64,000 nt of DNA. Origin: Epibacterium ulvae. GTDB lineage: Bacteria > Pseudomonadota > Alphaproteobacteria > Rhodobacterales > Rhodobacteraceae. The notes beneath the pieces are model-generated. The model had not been told where the DNA came from and made no database searches. It worked only from the letters and a program-made list of their open reading frames with translations. The translations under genes were made by a program, and so were the position numbers. Shown piece by piece: positions 39,075 to 47,987 of the stretch (the stretch's first letter is position 1; every line of letters starts with the position of its first letter). The stretch spans positions 1-64,000 of the forward strand of contig NZ_JAHHIR010000014.1 of NCBI RefSeq assembly GCF_018678075.1, written 5' to 3'.

Positions 39075-39503
39075 CTAAGCCCCAAATTGCGGGAAGCGTG
39101 TGGTGACCAATTCGACGATTTTCTGGGCCTCTTCCTGCGTCAGACCGCGCCCAAAGCGAAGGGTATTCGGTTGAAGGGCTCCAAGGGTGTTATTGTTAAA
39201 AACGATGCAGCCAGATGAAAACACACCCACTTGCCAGATCGCACGTGCAGGCATTTCGCCGGATAGATCAACCCTCAGAACGCTTACATCTAATGCCCGC
39301 AACCTGCGCCCCCGCTGCGGTGGTTTTCGGATGGCCTCGTCCAGAACAACTGTTTGCTCTGAAAACCGCGCATATCCGGTCCCACACGTAAGCCACGCAA
39401 TCCCTCTAACTATAAAAAAGCAAAAAAGTAGGATGTGCGCCGGCCAAACCCAAACAAGGTCTTTTTGCACACCCAACAATACTTGCACTCCAAATCTGAT
39501 CAA
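39075..39503 (-). CDS. Small membrane protein of unknown function
   Basis: A frame of 142 codons. Residues about 18-40 (VWPAHILLFCFFIVRGIAWL) form a membrane segment, followed by a region with beta-strand character (VLDEAIRKPP, LRALDVSVLRVDLSG, AIWQVGVFSSGCIVFNN) and an amphipathic C-terminus (LTQEEAQKIVELVTTRFP). It recalls small proteins with a PH-like domain, but I cannot confirm this. The first codon is a TTG without a clear binding site; a TTG eight codons further in has GGAG eight bases upstream. The true start is uncertain. Confidence 0.5.
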   Translation of the reverse strand: MIRFGVQVLLGVQKDLVWVWPAHILLFCFFIVRGIAWLTCGTGYARFSEQTVVLDEAIRKPPQRGRRLRALDVSVLRVDLSGEMPARAIWQVGVFSSGCIVFNNNTLGALQPNTLRFGRGLTQEEAQKIVELVTTRFPQFGA

Positions 39504-39512
39504 AAGGATTGA

Positions 39513-39656
39513 ATGCGTATAGAGCTCCTAAGCAAACCACCTGAACGTAAATTGGGTTGGGACAAAGATTTCGATGGCATCAGACGTCTCGACCACTTTT
39601 GCGCGGCCTATCTGATGCGTTGCGACGGTGTCACTCATGACAGGTCCAATAATTAG
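39513..39656 (+). CDS. Candidate small gene, 47 codons, unknown
   Basis: An ATG at 39513 preceded by AAAAGGA six bases upstream opens a frame ending in TAG at 39656. The translation begins MRIELLSKPPERKLGW and is basic in its first half, with two Cys later (HFCAAY, MRCDGV). No hydrophobic segment or known domain is seen. Support comes from the ribosome binding site and from the plus-strand terminator about 200 bases downstream. Against it: the minus-strand frame starts only ten bases away and the length is short enough to occur by chance. Confidence 0.35.
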   Translation: MRIELLSKPPERKLGWDKDFDGIRRLDHFCAAYLMRCDGVTHDRSNN

Positions 39657-39852
39657 CTGCTAAAAATACCAGCCACTTCATGACATTCCACCCGGGCCTA
39701 CAAGCCACGAAACCGTGAACGACCAAGCATCTGCTGCAGAAAAGGATGCACAGCATACTCACACCTTATCCACAGACCGAATCTGCGTGACTTTGCGACC
39801 TCTCAGCAGAATTTTAGTATCTTAAAGTTTCCAAAACTCGACATTTTGATAA

Positions 39853-39880
39853 CTCGCAAAATATTTGCGAGAATTTTTTC
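39853..39880 (+). terminator. Orphan intrinsic terminator in the AT-rich gap
   Basis: An 8-bp perfect stem CTCGCAAA / TTTGCGAG with a three-base loop, followed by AATTTTTTC. It would end a plus-strand transcript, yet no annotated plus-strand gene precedes it except the candidate small frame at 39513-39656. On minus, after priA, the tail lacks a T run. Confidence 0.55.
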
Positions 39881-39946
39881 AAAATAAAACCAGAATCATA
39901 ACTCCCCAAGCTAAAGCGCCCGGCAGGAAAAACCTGTCTTTTCTCG

Positions 39947-42160
39947 TCAAAAGAAGTTCTGCGGGTCGATATCCACGTTCAGACGCAGATCCCCCTTCAG
40001 CGGGACCGGTGCCAACCAGCGGGAGATGGCGTCTTGCAGCGCCACGCCCTTGTCCGCCTTGATCAACAACCGCACCCGATGACGGCCACGGATACGCGCA
40101 ATGGGTGCAGGGGCGGGTCCAAACAACTGCGCGCCGACCTGCACCAGCGCGCCATTGTTGCGCGCCAGATGATTGCCCAGATCAAAAACCTGCGCCAAGT
40201 CCGGGCCGGACAAGACAATTCCCGCCATTCGCCCATAGGGCGGCACGCCCGCCACACGGCGCTGTTCGGCTTCGGCCCGCCAGAACTCTTCTTCATCTCC
40301 GGACAAGATCGCGCGGATCACCGGGTGTTCGGGCTGAAAGCTCTGCATCAAGGCTTCACCGGGGCGTTCGGCGCGACCCGCCCGGCCAGCCACCTGCCGC
40401 ATCAGCTGGAACGTCCGCTCCCCGGCTCGTAAATCTGACCCCTGCAGCCCCAGATCCGCATCAATCACCCCGACCAGGGTGAGCAGCGGAAAATTGTGCC
40501 CTTTTGCAACCAATTGCGTGCCAAGGATGATGTCGGCTTCCCCGGCTGCGATCTCCTCGATCCGGGATTTCAAGGCGCGCGCCGAGGCAAACAGATCAGA
40601 GCTCAACACCGCAATCCGCGCCTCGGGAAACAGGCCAGCGGCTTCTTCGCCCAAACGTTCAATACCGGGGCCCACTGGCGCCATCTTGCCCTCGACCTTG
40701 CAGGAAGGGCATTCCGTGGGCACCGGCTTGGTCTCCCCACATTGATGGCACATCAGCCGTTTCAGGAACCGGTGCTCCACCATCCGCGCATCGCAATTGT
40801 CACAGGCCACCTGGGTGCCGCAGGCGCGACAGATGGTGACCGGCGCAAAGCCACGGCGGTTCAGGAACAACAGCGATTGTTCGCCGCGTTCCAGCCGCAG
40901 CTGCATCGCCTGCCGCAATGTGGGTGATATCCAGGTCCCCGACGGCAGCGCTTCGTTGCGCATATCCACCGCCCGCATCTCGGGCAGAACGGAGGCGCCA
41001 AACCGCGACGTCAGATCAAGGCGGCGATACTTCCCGGCCTGCGCATTGGCCCAGCTTTCCAGCGATGGCGTGGCCGAAGCCAAAACCACCTGCGCCGAAC
41101 ACATGGCCGCCCGCAGCACCGCCATGTCGCGGGCATTGTACAAAACACCGTCTTCTTGTTTGTAGGATGTGTCGTGTTCCTCATCGACGATGATTAATCC
41201 CAGATCACGATACGGCAGAAACAGGGCCGAGCGCGCGCCAATCACCAACTGCGCCGCACCCTGCCCAACCATGCGCCAGACCCGGCGGCGTTCGGTCATC
41301 GTCGCCCCGGAATGCCATTCCGCCGGCGTCGCGCCAAACCGCGCCTCAACCCGTTTCAGGAACTCTGCCGTCAGCGCGATTTCCGGCAACAGGACCAGCG
41401 CCTGCCGTCCGGCCCGCAGACAGGCGGCGACCGCCTCCAGATAAACCTCGGTCTTGCCCGACCCGGTGACCCCTTTCAAAAGCGTGGTGCCATAGGCGCC
41501 GCTTTTGACAGTTTCGTCCAGCGTGGCCGCGGCCGCAGCTTGGTCGTCGGTCAGGGTCTTGCTGGGCAGTTCGGGGTCCAGATGCGGATAGGGTTGATCG
41601 CGCGGTGTCTCCACCTCGATCAGGGCGCCCTGTTTCACCAGCCCCTTGACCACCGATGCGGTCACGCCTGCCATGTCCGACAACTCCTTGGGGGTGAAGG
41701 ACAGGCCGCCAAACTCCTCCATCACCGCCAAAACCCGCTCACGGGCGTCGGTCATCCGGTCGGGGGTCTGGCTGCCCAATCGCAGCACTTTGCGCATCGA
41801 CGGCGGATCCGACAGGCCCGGCGCGCGGGTGGCCAGACGCAGCATCGACGACATCGGCGTCAGGGTATAATCAGCCGCTTTGGACAGGAAATTGCGCATC
41901 TCATCGCGCATCGGGGCCACATCCAGCACCCGGATCACGGCCCGCAGTTTGGCCAGGTCGAAATCACCCGCCCCCGGCCCCCAAACCACCCCCAGAACCT
42001 TGCGCGGGCCTAGCGGCACCTCAACAAATGCACCGCGAAAACAGCCGCCCTCTGGCGCTTTGTAATCCAACAGACGATCCAGCGGCTGGCTGGTCAACAC
42101 GCCGACACGCGCACCGGCCTGAAAGAACTCTGGATCATCGCTAGGTTCGGGCATGGACAA
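39947..42160 (-). CDS. priA: Primosomal replication-restart helicase PriA
   Basis: A 737-residue superfamily 2 helicase that reloads the replisome at stalled forks. The N-terminal 3' DNA-binding domain (RVGVLTSQPLDRLLDYKAP) is followed by Walker A GVTGSGKTEVYLEA near 223, VDEEHDTSYKQ near 327, then the zinc-binding insert with CRACGTQVACDNCD, CHQCG and CPSC (about 440-480), and the helicase C-terminal part (GTQLVAKGHNFP, RAGRAERPGE). All key elements are intact. Confidence 0.95.
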   Translation of the reverse strand: MSMPEPSDDPEFFQAGARVGVLTSQPLDRLLDYKAPEGGCFRGAFVEVPLGPRKVLGVVWGPGAGDFDLAKLRAVIRVLDVAPMRDEMRNFLSKAADYTLTPMSSMLRLATRAPGLSDPPSMRKVLRLGSQTPDRMTDARERVLAVMEEFGGLSFTPKELSDMAGVTASVVKGLVKQGALIEVETPRDQPYPHLDPELPSKTLTDDQAAAAATLDETVKSGAYGTTLLKGVTGSGKTEVYLEAVAACLRAGRQALVLLPEIALTAEFLKRVEARFGATPAEWHSGATMTERRRVWRMVGQGAAQLVIGARSALFLPYRDLGLIIVDEEHDTSYKQEDGVLYNARDMAVLRAAMCSAQVVLASATPSLESWANAQAGKYRRLDLTSRFGASVLPEMRAVDMRNEALPSGTWISPTLRQAMQLRLERGEQSLLFLNRRGFAPVTICRACGTQVACDNCDARMVEHRFLKRLMCHQCGETKPVPTECPSCKVEGKMAPVGPGIERLGEEAAGLFPEARIAVLSSDLFASARALKSRIEEIAAGEADIILGTQLVAKGHNFPLLTLVGVIDADLGLQGSDLRAGERTFQLMRQVAGRAGRAERPGEALMQSFQPEHPVIRAILSGDEEEFWRAEAEQRRVAGVPPYGRMAGIVLSGPDLAQVFDLGNHLARNNGALVQVGAQLFGPAPAPIARIRGRHRVRLLIKADKGVALQDAISRWLAPVPLKGDLRLNVDIDPQNFF

Positions 42161-42286
42161 AATACGGGGACTCTCGCGGCCAACTGTGAATAATAGAGCC
42201 CTCTTGGCGAACGGGGTTTTCGCGGGGCTCCCTATCAGGTAAAGCCAAGTTGAACCGAGGCCAAGCCATCAGAAGGACCTGAAGGT

Positions 42287-42940
42287 ATGAAATTCTTTGT
42301 AGACACCGCAGAAATCGACGCGATTGCTGAGCTTAACGATCTGGGCATGGTGGATGGTGTGACCACCAACCCCTCGCTGATCAAGAAATCCGGGCGCGAC
42401 ATTATTGAGGTGACCAAGGAGATCTGCGACCTGGTCGACGGTCCCGTCTCCGCCGAGGTGACCGCCGTTGATGCGGAAACAATGATCGCCGAAGGCCGCA
42501 AGCTGCTGGAAATCGCCGAAAACATCACCGTAAAAGTACCGCTGACATGGGATGGTCTGAAGGCCTGCAAAACCCTCAGCGACGATGGCCACAAGGTCAA
42601 TGTGACGCTCTGCTTCTCGGCCAATCAGGCGCTTTTGGCAGCCAAAGCCGGCGCGACCTTTATCTCTCCGTTTGTGGGCCGTCTGGACGACATCAACCTG
42701 GACGGGATGGAGCTGATCGAAGACATCCGCATCATCTATGACAACTTCGGGTTCGAAACCGAGATCCTCGCGGCATCAATTCGCTCCGTGAACCATATTC
42801 TTGATTCGGCGCGCATCGGTGCCGACGTGATCACCGCACCGCCCGCCGTGATCAAATCCATGGTCAACCACCCGCTGACCGACAAAGGTCTGTCTGTCTT
42901 CCTGGCGGATATCAAAGCGGCAGATATCAAGATCCTCTGA
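42287..42940 (+). CDS. fsa: Transaldolase / fructose-6-phosphate aldolase family protein
   Basis: A 217-residue enzyme of the small transaldolase subfamily. It opens with [16 protein letters not shown] and [14 protein letters not shown]; the Schiff-base lysine is K83 in [11 protein letters not shown], and [15 protein letters not shown] and [10 protein letters not shown] follow. In this subfamily some members are true transaldolases (pentose phosphate pathway) and others aldolases; the sequence alone does not separate them. A promoter must lie in the 126-base gap from priA, which is divergent. A good terminator follows. Confidence 0.92.
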   Translation: MKFFVDTAEIDAIAELNDLGMVDGVTTNPSLIKKSGRDIIEVTKEICDLVDGPVSAEVTAVDAETMIAEGRKLLEIAENITVKVPLTWDGLKACKTLSDDGHKVNVTLCFSANQALLAAKAGATFISPFVGRLDDINLDGMELIEDIRIIYDNFGFETEILAASIRSVNHILDSARIGADVITAPPAVIKSMVNHPLTDKGLSVFLADIKAADIKIL

Positions 42941-42971
42941 TCTTTTCCCATCCGGGACCATCAAAATAGCT

Positions 42972-43002
42972 GGCGCGTACCTGACCGGGTGCGCGCCTTT
43001 TT
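42972..43002 (+). terminator. Terminator after fsa
   Basis: A ten-pair stem GGCGCGTACC / GGTGCGCGCC (one G-U pair) with a six-base loop, followed by TTTTT. It ends the fsa transcript. Confidence 0.82.
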
Positions 43003-43099
43003 GCTGAAATGCCGCCGCCCCACCGGCGGCGACAGAAACCCTCGCACAGGCACCGCCGCCTGTGATATACCACCTCCAAGATATATAAGAGGCAGACGA

Positions 43100-43807
43100 A
43101 TGAGCAGTTCAGCCCAATTGGAAGACCGCCTGCGCGCCGTCATTCTGGAAAAACCGGATGTGGTGCTGGACGATCCCAGCGTGATGGAGGCCCTGGTGGC
43201 CGCCAATGATCGCGCATTGGGGGCAAATGTTGTGGATATGCGCGGCATCGCCATGTCGCGGCTTGAGGCACGGCTGGACCGGCTAGAGGACACTCATCGC
43301 TCGGTGATTGCTGCCGCCTATGAGAACCTCGCCGGCACCAACCAGATCCACCGCGCGGTGCTGGCCATGCTGGATCCCCAGGACTTCAAAGCCTTCCTCG
43401 CCGCCCTTGACGGCCCGGTGGCCGAGGCGCTGAATGTCGACGCGTTGGCCCTCGTGCTCGAAAGCAACGCGGCCGAAGAGTCACAAGATGTCACCCGCGC
43501 CTCGGACGTGTTGCGCATCCTGCCGGCCGGGTTCATCCAGAAATACAACGGCGATGGCCGCAGCGCCCCGCCTCCTGTGGTCACCCTGCGCCAACTGCAC
43601 GAAGGCGAGCCAATGATTCACGGTGAACAGGCGTCTTGGCTGCGTTCCGAGGCGGTGATGACCTTGTATCTCGGCCCCGGCCGCCTGCCTGCGATGCTGG
43701 TCTTTGGCTCAGAAGACCCCCATCAATTCACCCCCCAACACGGCACCGATCTACTGACCTTCTTTTCCGGTGTCTTTGAACGCACATTGCGCAACTGGCT
43801 GGCATGA
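43100..43807 (+). CDS. DUF484 family protein
   Basis: A 235-residue soluble protein of the DUF484 family, often encoded just before xerC, of unknown biochemical role; a GAF-like fold is usual. The start MSSSAQLEDRLRAVIL at 43100 is preferred to a frame open from 42989, whose first codons run through the fsa terminator. The pattern IMSRLEARLDRLEDTHRSVI and the C-terminal GRLPAMLVFGSEDP with TDLLTFFSGVFERTLRNW are typical. It overlaps xerC by four bases (ATGA). Confidence 0.88.
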   Translation: MSSSAQLEDRLRAVILEKPDVVLDDPSVMEALVAANDRALGANVVDMRGIAMSRLEARLDRLEDTHRSVIAAAYENLAGTNQIHRAVLAMLDPQDFKAFLAALDGPVAEALNVDALALVLESNAAEESQDVTRASDVLRILPAGFIQKYNGDGRSAPPPVVTLRQLHEGEPMIHGEQASWLRSEAVMTLYLGPGRLPAMLVFGSEDPHQFTPQHGTDLLTFFSGVFERTLRNWLA

Positions 43808-44724
43808 CCCTGATCTCTCCCGCCTGCCGCGACGCGCTTGAAAACTGGTTAGCCAGTATCAGCGCGCTGCAGGGGGCGTCGGAGAATACGGTCACCGCCT
43901 ACGCGGGCGATCTGCGCGATTTCCTCGGTTTCATGAGCGCTCATTTCGGCGGCCCACAGGGGTTGGTGGCGCTCTCCGAGATCACCACGGGCGACATGCG
44001 CGCCTGGATGGCGGCCACCCGCGCCGACGGAGTCGGTGCCCGGTCGCTGGCGCGCAAGCTGTCCTCGGTCAAAGCTTTCTACCGTTGGCTGGCCGAACGC
44101 GAAGGGTTTGAACCCACCGCTGTCCTGTCGGCCCGCGCGCCAAAATTCACCAAGAAACTGCCCCGCCCCCTGTCCGAAGATGCCGCCAAAGCGGTGCTCG
44201 ATACGGTGGCGCTGCAATCGGAAACGCCTTGGGTCAGCGCCCGGGACGTGGCTGTGGTGACCCTGCTTTATGGCTGCGGGCTGCGCATTTCCGAGGCCCT
44301 GTCGCTGCAGGGCCGCGATGTCCCCCTGCCCAATGTACTACGCATTCTCGGCAAGGGTCAAAAAGAGCGGATCGTCCCGGTGCTGCCCATCGCCCGTACC
44401 GCGGTTGACGACTACCTGAACCTTTGCCCCTTTGATCCGACCGCCGATGAACCGCTGTTTCGCGGCGTGCGCGGCGGTGCATTGTCGCCCAGTCAGATCC
44501 AAAAAGCCGTGGCACGCACCCGCGCCCAATTGGGCCTGCCACCAACGGCGACGCCCCATGCCCTGCGCCACAGTTTTGCAACCCATCTGCTGGAAGCAGG
44601 CGGTGATCTGCGCAGCATTCAGGAACTGCTCGGCCATGCGTCGCTCTCGACCACGCAGAACTATACGGCAGTCGACACGGCGCATCTGATGGATGTCTAT
44701 CGGCGCGCCCACCCCAAGGCCTGA
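43804..44724 (+). CDS. xerC: Tyrosine recombinase XerC
   Basis: A 306-residue tyrosine recombinase that resolves chromosome dimers at dif with XerD. A SAM-like N-terminal domain (about 1-105) precedes the catalytic domain: Arg in GCGLRISEALSLQGRD, Lys in LGKGQKERIVPV, HALRHSFATHLL, LLGHASLSTTQNY with the nucleophile Tyr. Coupling to DUF484 is the normal arrangement. No integrase-associated mobile element surrounds it, so it is the housekeeping Xer enzyme. Confidence 0.93.
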   Translation: MTLISPACRDALENWLASISALQGASENTVTAYAGDLRDFLGFMSAHFGGPQGLVALSEITTGDMRAWMAATRADGVGARSLARKLSSVKAFYRWLAEREGFEPTAVLSARAPKFTKKLPRPLSEDAAKAVLDTVALQSETPWVSARDVAVVTLLYGCGLRISEALSLQGRDVPLPNVLRILGKGQKERIVPVLPIARTAVDDYLNLCPFDPTADEPLFRGVRGGALSPSQIQKAVARTRAQLGLPPTATPHALRHSFATHLLEAGGDLRSIQELLGHASLSTTQNYTAVDTAHLMDVYRRAHPKA

Positions 44725-44831
44725 GTAAGATAACCGTTAAAATGCAAGGTAAATTGCGCCAGCATTCTGCGCGCCTCATTAACCTTGCTGGGCCATCTTG
44801 GCGGCACCGCTTTCCAGAAAGGAATCACCTG

Positions 44832-45032
44832 ATGCTGCCCTCTGACGTCCCCGCTGCCCTCCTGATCCAAATGGCCGATGGCGCGCCCACATCACCGACC
44901 CCGCCGCTGCCAGGCCCCCTGCGCGCGCCCCGTGGCCGCATGATCGAGCTGCCCAGCAACGGCATCCCCTCCCTGTCCTTTACCGCCCTGACCGCCACCG
45001 ACGGCGCGCCGACAAAACGCCTGCTGCACTAA
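44832..45032 (+). CDS. Small Pro-rich protein, unknown
   Basis: A 66-residue frame starting at MLPSDVPAALLIQMADG with AAAGGAA about ten bases upstream. It is rich in Pro (SPTPPLPGPLRAPRGR) and ends ...TKRLLH. It resembles no family I know. An in-frame frame open from 44742 lacks a binding site. Codon usage is GC-rich like that of its neighbours, so it may be real, but its length and low complexity keep confidence moderate. Confidence 0.45.
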   Translation: MLPSDVPAALLIQMADGAPTSPTPPLPGPLRAPRGRMIELPSNGIPSLSFTALTATDGAPTKRLLH

Positions 45033-45147
45033 CACGCAAGGTAAAGAGCTGACGCCTGGCTGCCAACCCGCAGCCCGGCGCCAACCATCGCGTGAGGGGG
45101 CCGCTTTCACCCTTGAAGCGCTGCTTGAAATTCGTCATCACAGATAC

Positions 45148-45852
45148 ATGACACCACAGTTCCGCGCATTATCCGTACATCTCTTAACCGCAACCGGCGC
45201 CGTCTTTGCTATGTTGGCCATGCTCGCCGCTGTTGAAGCCAAATGGGACCTGATGTTCCTGTGGCTGGTGGTGGCCTTTGCCGTGGACGGCATCGATGGC
45301 CCGCTCGCACGCCACTACAACGTGCGCCGCTTTGCCCCCGAATTTGACGGGGTGCTGCTGGATCTGATCATTGATTACCTGACATATGTTTTCATCCCGG
45401 CCTTTGCCCTGTTCAAATCGGGTCTCATGGCGGGCTGGACCGGATGGGCGGCGATCATCGTGATCACCTTTGCCTCCGCCATGTATTTCGCCGATACCCG
45501 CATGAAGACCAAGGACAACTCATTCTCCGGCTTTCCCGGATGTTGGAACATGTTGGTGCTGGTGATCTTTGCGATTGAACCCAGCCATTGGACCAGCATG
45601 GCCCTGGTGACCCTCTTGGCGTTGGCCATGTTCCTGCCGCTCAAATTCATCCACCCGGTGCGCACGGTGCGTTGGCGGAAATTGTCTTTGCCGATGGCTC
45701 TGGCCTGGACCTTCTTTGCGGGTTGGGCGGCCTGGGTCAATTTCCATCCCGAAAGCTGGGCCCATTGGGGACTGGTGATCACCTCGGCCTATTTGCTGGT
45801 GGTTGGGATTGTCCAACAAATCATCCCCCAACGGGATGAAAACGCCCCCTAA
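45148..45852 (+). CDS. pcs: Phosphatidylcholine synthase Pcs
   Basis: A 234-residue membrane enzyme that condenses CDP-diacylglycerol with choline to give phosphatidylcholine. The CDP-alcohol phosphotransferase motif is complete: DG-I-DGPLAR in AFAVDGIDGPLARHYNV, then G and two Asp in FDGVLLDLIIDY. Six or more membrane helices cover the rest. Pcs is found in alphaproteobacteria that interact with eukaryotes or use exogenous choline. It is convergent with ogt; the stop codons overlap. Confidence 0.94.
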   Translation: MTPQFRALSVHLLTATGAVFAMLAMLAAVEAKWDLMFLWLVVAFAVDGIDGPLARHYNVRRFAPEFDGVLLDLIIDYLTYVFIPAFALFKSGLMAGWTGWAAIIVITFASAMYFADTRMKTKDNSFSGFPGCWNMLVLVIFAIEPSHWTSMALVTLLALAMFLPLKFIHPVRTVRWRKLSLPMALAWTFFAGWAAWVNFHPESWAHWGLVITSAYLLVVGIVQQIIPQRDENAP

Positions 45853-46301
45853 ATCAACAGGCCTGCCGCCCCTTCATGGCGCAGCAGGGCGACTTTGGTC
45901 TCGACGCCGCCTGCCCCGGAAAACCCGCCCAGTCCATTGGCCGCCAACACCCGGTGACAGGGGATCAGAACTGGCAACGGGTTCGCGCCACAAGCATTGC
46001 CCACCGGCTGCGCTGCACCGCCCAGGTCACGCGCTATATCGCCATACTGTCGCGTCTCACCAAAGGGGATAGCCTGCATCGCGGCACAGACCTTTTGCTG
46101 AAACGCGCTGCCTGCGAGCTGCATCGGCAGATCAAATTCCTGCAGACGCCCGGCAAAATAAGCCTCTAGCTGGCGCAGGGCTTCGCTGAGCAGATCCGTC
46201 GTCTCGGTCTCGACCCCTTCCCAGGTCAGACGCACCAAATACCCTGCATTTTCGCTCACAAACATCCGTCCAACCGGGGTCAAAAGTGAAGAAGTTCGCA
46301 T
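45849..46301 (-). CDS. ogt: Methylated-DNA--protein-cysteine methyltransferase Ogt
   Basis: A 150-residue suicide DNA-repair protein that removes O6-alkyl groups from guanine. The active-site Cys lies in LIPCHRVLAANGLGG near residue 117, with the preceding helix-turn-helix VGNACGANPLP. The N-terminal domain is short. Length fits Ogt, and no AdaA-type domain is present. It is convergent with pcs. Confidence 0.93.
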   Translation of the reverse strand: MRTSSLLTPVGRMFVSENAGYLVRLTWEGVETETTDLLSEALRQLEAYFAGRLQEFDLPMQLAGSAFQQKVCAAMQAIPFGETRQYGDIARDLGGAAQPVGNACGANPLPVLIPCHRVLAANGLGGFSGAGGVETKVALLRHEGAAGLLI

Positions 46302-46517
46302 AGATTCCTCTAAAATTTTACGTTGTTTTTAAACGGCTTACGGCATTTATCGCGATCAACGCGCCCGAGACCACCATATCTTGTGTCCCGACATCATAGC
46401 AACCTCCCATTGGTTAACGCACTAGCCGAAATTGTTAACCATTCGCCTTAAGTGCGCCCCGCTTTTCCTAAAATTCGCGTAAAACGTATTTAAGAGTTGT
46501 TAGGAAAGGTTAAGATA

Positions 46518-46850
46518 ATGGTTGCAGTAAATGGCGTTACAAACACCACCAGCGTCAGCGTTTATCGTCAGATGAACAGCCACCTGAACGGCCACGGCGG
46601 AACCAAAGTCATGCCGACCCAGGACACGCCGGATGCCGGTTACCGGAATATGGGGGAAAAAGCGCCCGTTATCACCGACGCCAGCCGCCAATACGCGCAA
46701 AAGCTTTATGAAGCGCAGAACGCCCGCTACCTGCCCGGCAATGTCACGATGGAGCAAGCGGTGCAAAACCGTATCAACAACCCGCAAGAACGCTCTGAAC
46801 ACCAAAAGGCCCTGGATGCCGTGCGTGACATCCGCAGCGGCCTTTACTGA
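46518..46850 (+). CDS. Small soluble protein of unknown function
   Basis: A 110-residue protein with a strong AGGAAAGG site nine bases before the ATG at 46518. It is hydrophilic, rich in Asn/Gln/Arg, with an amphipathic C-terminal half (ASRQYAQKLYEAQNARYLPG, RSEHQKALDAVRDIRSGLY). I do not recognise a family. Its frame continues in register past the TGA stop for 25 sense codons to a TAA at 46928. The 5' region contains half-site TTAACC motifs. The LysM cassette is convergent. Confidence 0.7.
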   Translation: MVAVNGVTNTTSVSVYRQMNSHLNGHGGTKVMPTQDTPDAGYRNMGEKAPVITDASRQYAQKLYEAQNARYLPGNVTMEQAVQNRINNPQERSEHQKALDAVRDIRSGLY

Positions 46851-46908
46851 GGTCCGCTACCTGCCAGCGCCATGGCGGAAGAACAGCGCCGTTACGTTCT
46901 GAAAATGC

Positions 46909-46940
46909 GCGTGAACGGCTACCTTTAAAGCCATTCACGC
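46909..46940. terminator. Hairpin between convergent genes
   Basis: GCGTGAA pairs with TTCACGC, and GGCT with AGCC inside it, around an eight-base loop. No strong T run follows on either strand. It lies between the 46518 gene and the LysM cassette and may slow polymerase on both. Confidence 0.4.
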
Positions 46941-46951
46941 CAAAGGACGCC

Positions 46952-47977
46952 TTACTGGATCTGCGACCAGAACGCTTCCAAATGCCGGGTCATGATCTGT
47001 TCGAACCGACCGCTATCCCGCAGTGCTTTTAGGCCCGCATTCACCCGGTACAAATGCGAGGTGCCACGCCAGTGACGTTTGGAAATCACCACGCTCAGAT
47101 CTTCCTGCGAAATGGGACGCTCCAAAGGCACCACCTGCTCGCGCAGGCCCTCCGCAACGATGGTTTCAACGCCAAGGAACAGGTTCATCGCAACCGCGTC
47201 CACATCGCCATCATGCAGCAAGGCAAAACACCCCTGCGGCTGCGGTTGGTTGACAATGGTCACGTCTGCTTCTGTCATCCAGGAACGCTTCGTTTCATCT
47301 AGGTTGTGCCCGGAAAACGACACGGGCCGACAGATGGTTTTACCATTCAGGTCCGATGTCTCTGTAAATGCGAACGGCCGCTCTGCATCCACGAACAACA
47401 TCATCGGCAAGCTCACCACCGGGTCAGAGAAGTGGAACCTCACGCAGCGCTCATGTGCAGGATCCGCTTCACAATCAGGCTTGATCCAAGGAAAGCCCAT
47501 GTCGAACTGCTTGTCATCCAGCATAGGGAACAAATGCTGGGACCAATCGTCCTCCCAGCTTACCGCATATGACACTGGTGACGGCGCCAACTCCAGCGCG
47601 GCATTGACCAGTTCTGTCACCATCCCCTGCCCCGGCAGATCCTGCCCTGAAAACGGGCCAAAGTTACCACCAGTCAGCAAGGTCATCTCAGCGTCGACTT
47701 TGCGCAACGGCGTGGCGTCAGGCACGATCTCTTCTTCTGGGCACGGAATAAACAGGGTCCGGCCCGGAATGACCGTCGATGCCGCAAGCAGACGTTGGTT
47801 GCGGTAATAGATCAGGCTCCACCGTTCGCGATCGCCATAATGTTCCTCGGCGATAGAAAACAAGTTGTCGCCAGGCTTGGCAACATAGTCGACATTACAG
47901 ATCGCAAAGGCAGCCGAGGGGGCAAACCCCAAGGCCAACACAACGCGAAGGATCCCAGGAAACAACAGCTTGTGCAT
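46952..47977 (-). CDS. Secreted LysM plus solute-binding-domain protein (copy A)
   Basis: A 341-residue periplasmic protein. From MHKLLFPGIL a signal peptide ends near SAAFA-IC. A LysM domain follows (about 27-82: YVAKPGDNLFSIAEEHYGDR, VIPGRTLFIPC), framed by two Cys. The rest, about 100-335, is a family-3 solute-binding fold (MTLLTGGNFGPFSGQ, LDDKQFDMGFPWIKPDC, VRFHFSDPVV, LNGKTICRPVSFSG). Such proteins usually bind amino acids for an ABC transporter, but no permease genes are near. It has no transmembrane anchor; the LysM may hold it at peptidoglycan. It is a paralogue of the gene ten bases upstream. Confidence 0.82.
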   Translation of the reverse strand: MHKLLFPGILRVVLALGFAPSAAFAICNVDYVAKPGDNLFSIAEEHYGDRERWSLIYYRNQRLLAASTVIPGRTLFIPCPEEEIVPDATPLRKVDAEMTLLTGGNFGPFSGQDLPGQGMVTELVNAALELAPSPVSYAVSWEDDWSQHLFPMLDDKQFDMGFPWIKPDCEADPAHERCVRFHFSDPVVSLPMMLFVDAERPFAFTETSDLNGKTICRPVSFSGHNLDETKRSWMTEADVTIVNQPQPQGCFALLHDGDVDAVAMNLFLGVETIVAEGLREQVVPLERPISQEDLSVVISKRHWRGTSHLYRVNAGLKALRDSGRFEQIMTRHLEAFWSQIQ

Positions 47978-47987
47978 GCCCGCCCCC

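Larger units (their letters stand above)
39504..39946. other. AT-rich intergenic region before priA
   Basis: This 443-base gap is richer in A and T than its neighbours. It contains a candidate 47-codon plus-strand gene (39513-39656), a perfect TTATCCACA DnaA-type box (39766-39774) and a plus-strand terminator-like hairpin (39853-39880). No protein longer than 60 residues is encoded. The neighbours are not those of a known chromosomal origin and only a single perfect DnaA box is present. Confidence 0.55.

Noticed and set aside
39766-39774. Chromosomal origin around the DnaA box
   Set aside because: Only one perfect box is present, and the gene neighbours (priA and small unknowns) are not those of known Rhodobacterales origins.
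43804-44724. Tyrosine recombinase as sign of a genomic island
   Set aside because: It is coupled to DUF484 and matches housekeeping XerC; no tRNA, direct repeats or phage genes are near.
46848-46850. TGA read as selenocysteine in the 46518 gene
   Set aside because: No SECIS-like hairpin directly follows the codon and the protein is not a redox family.
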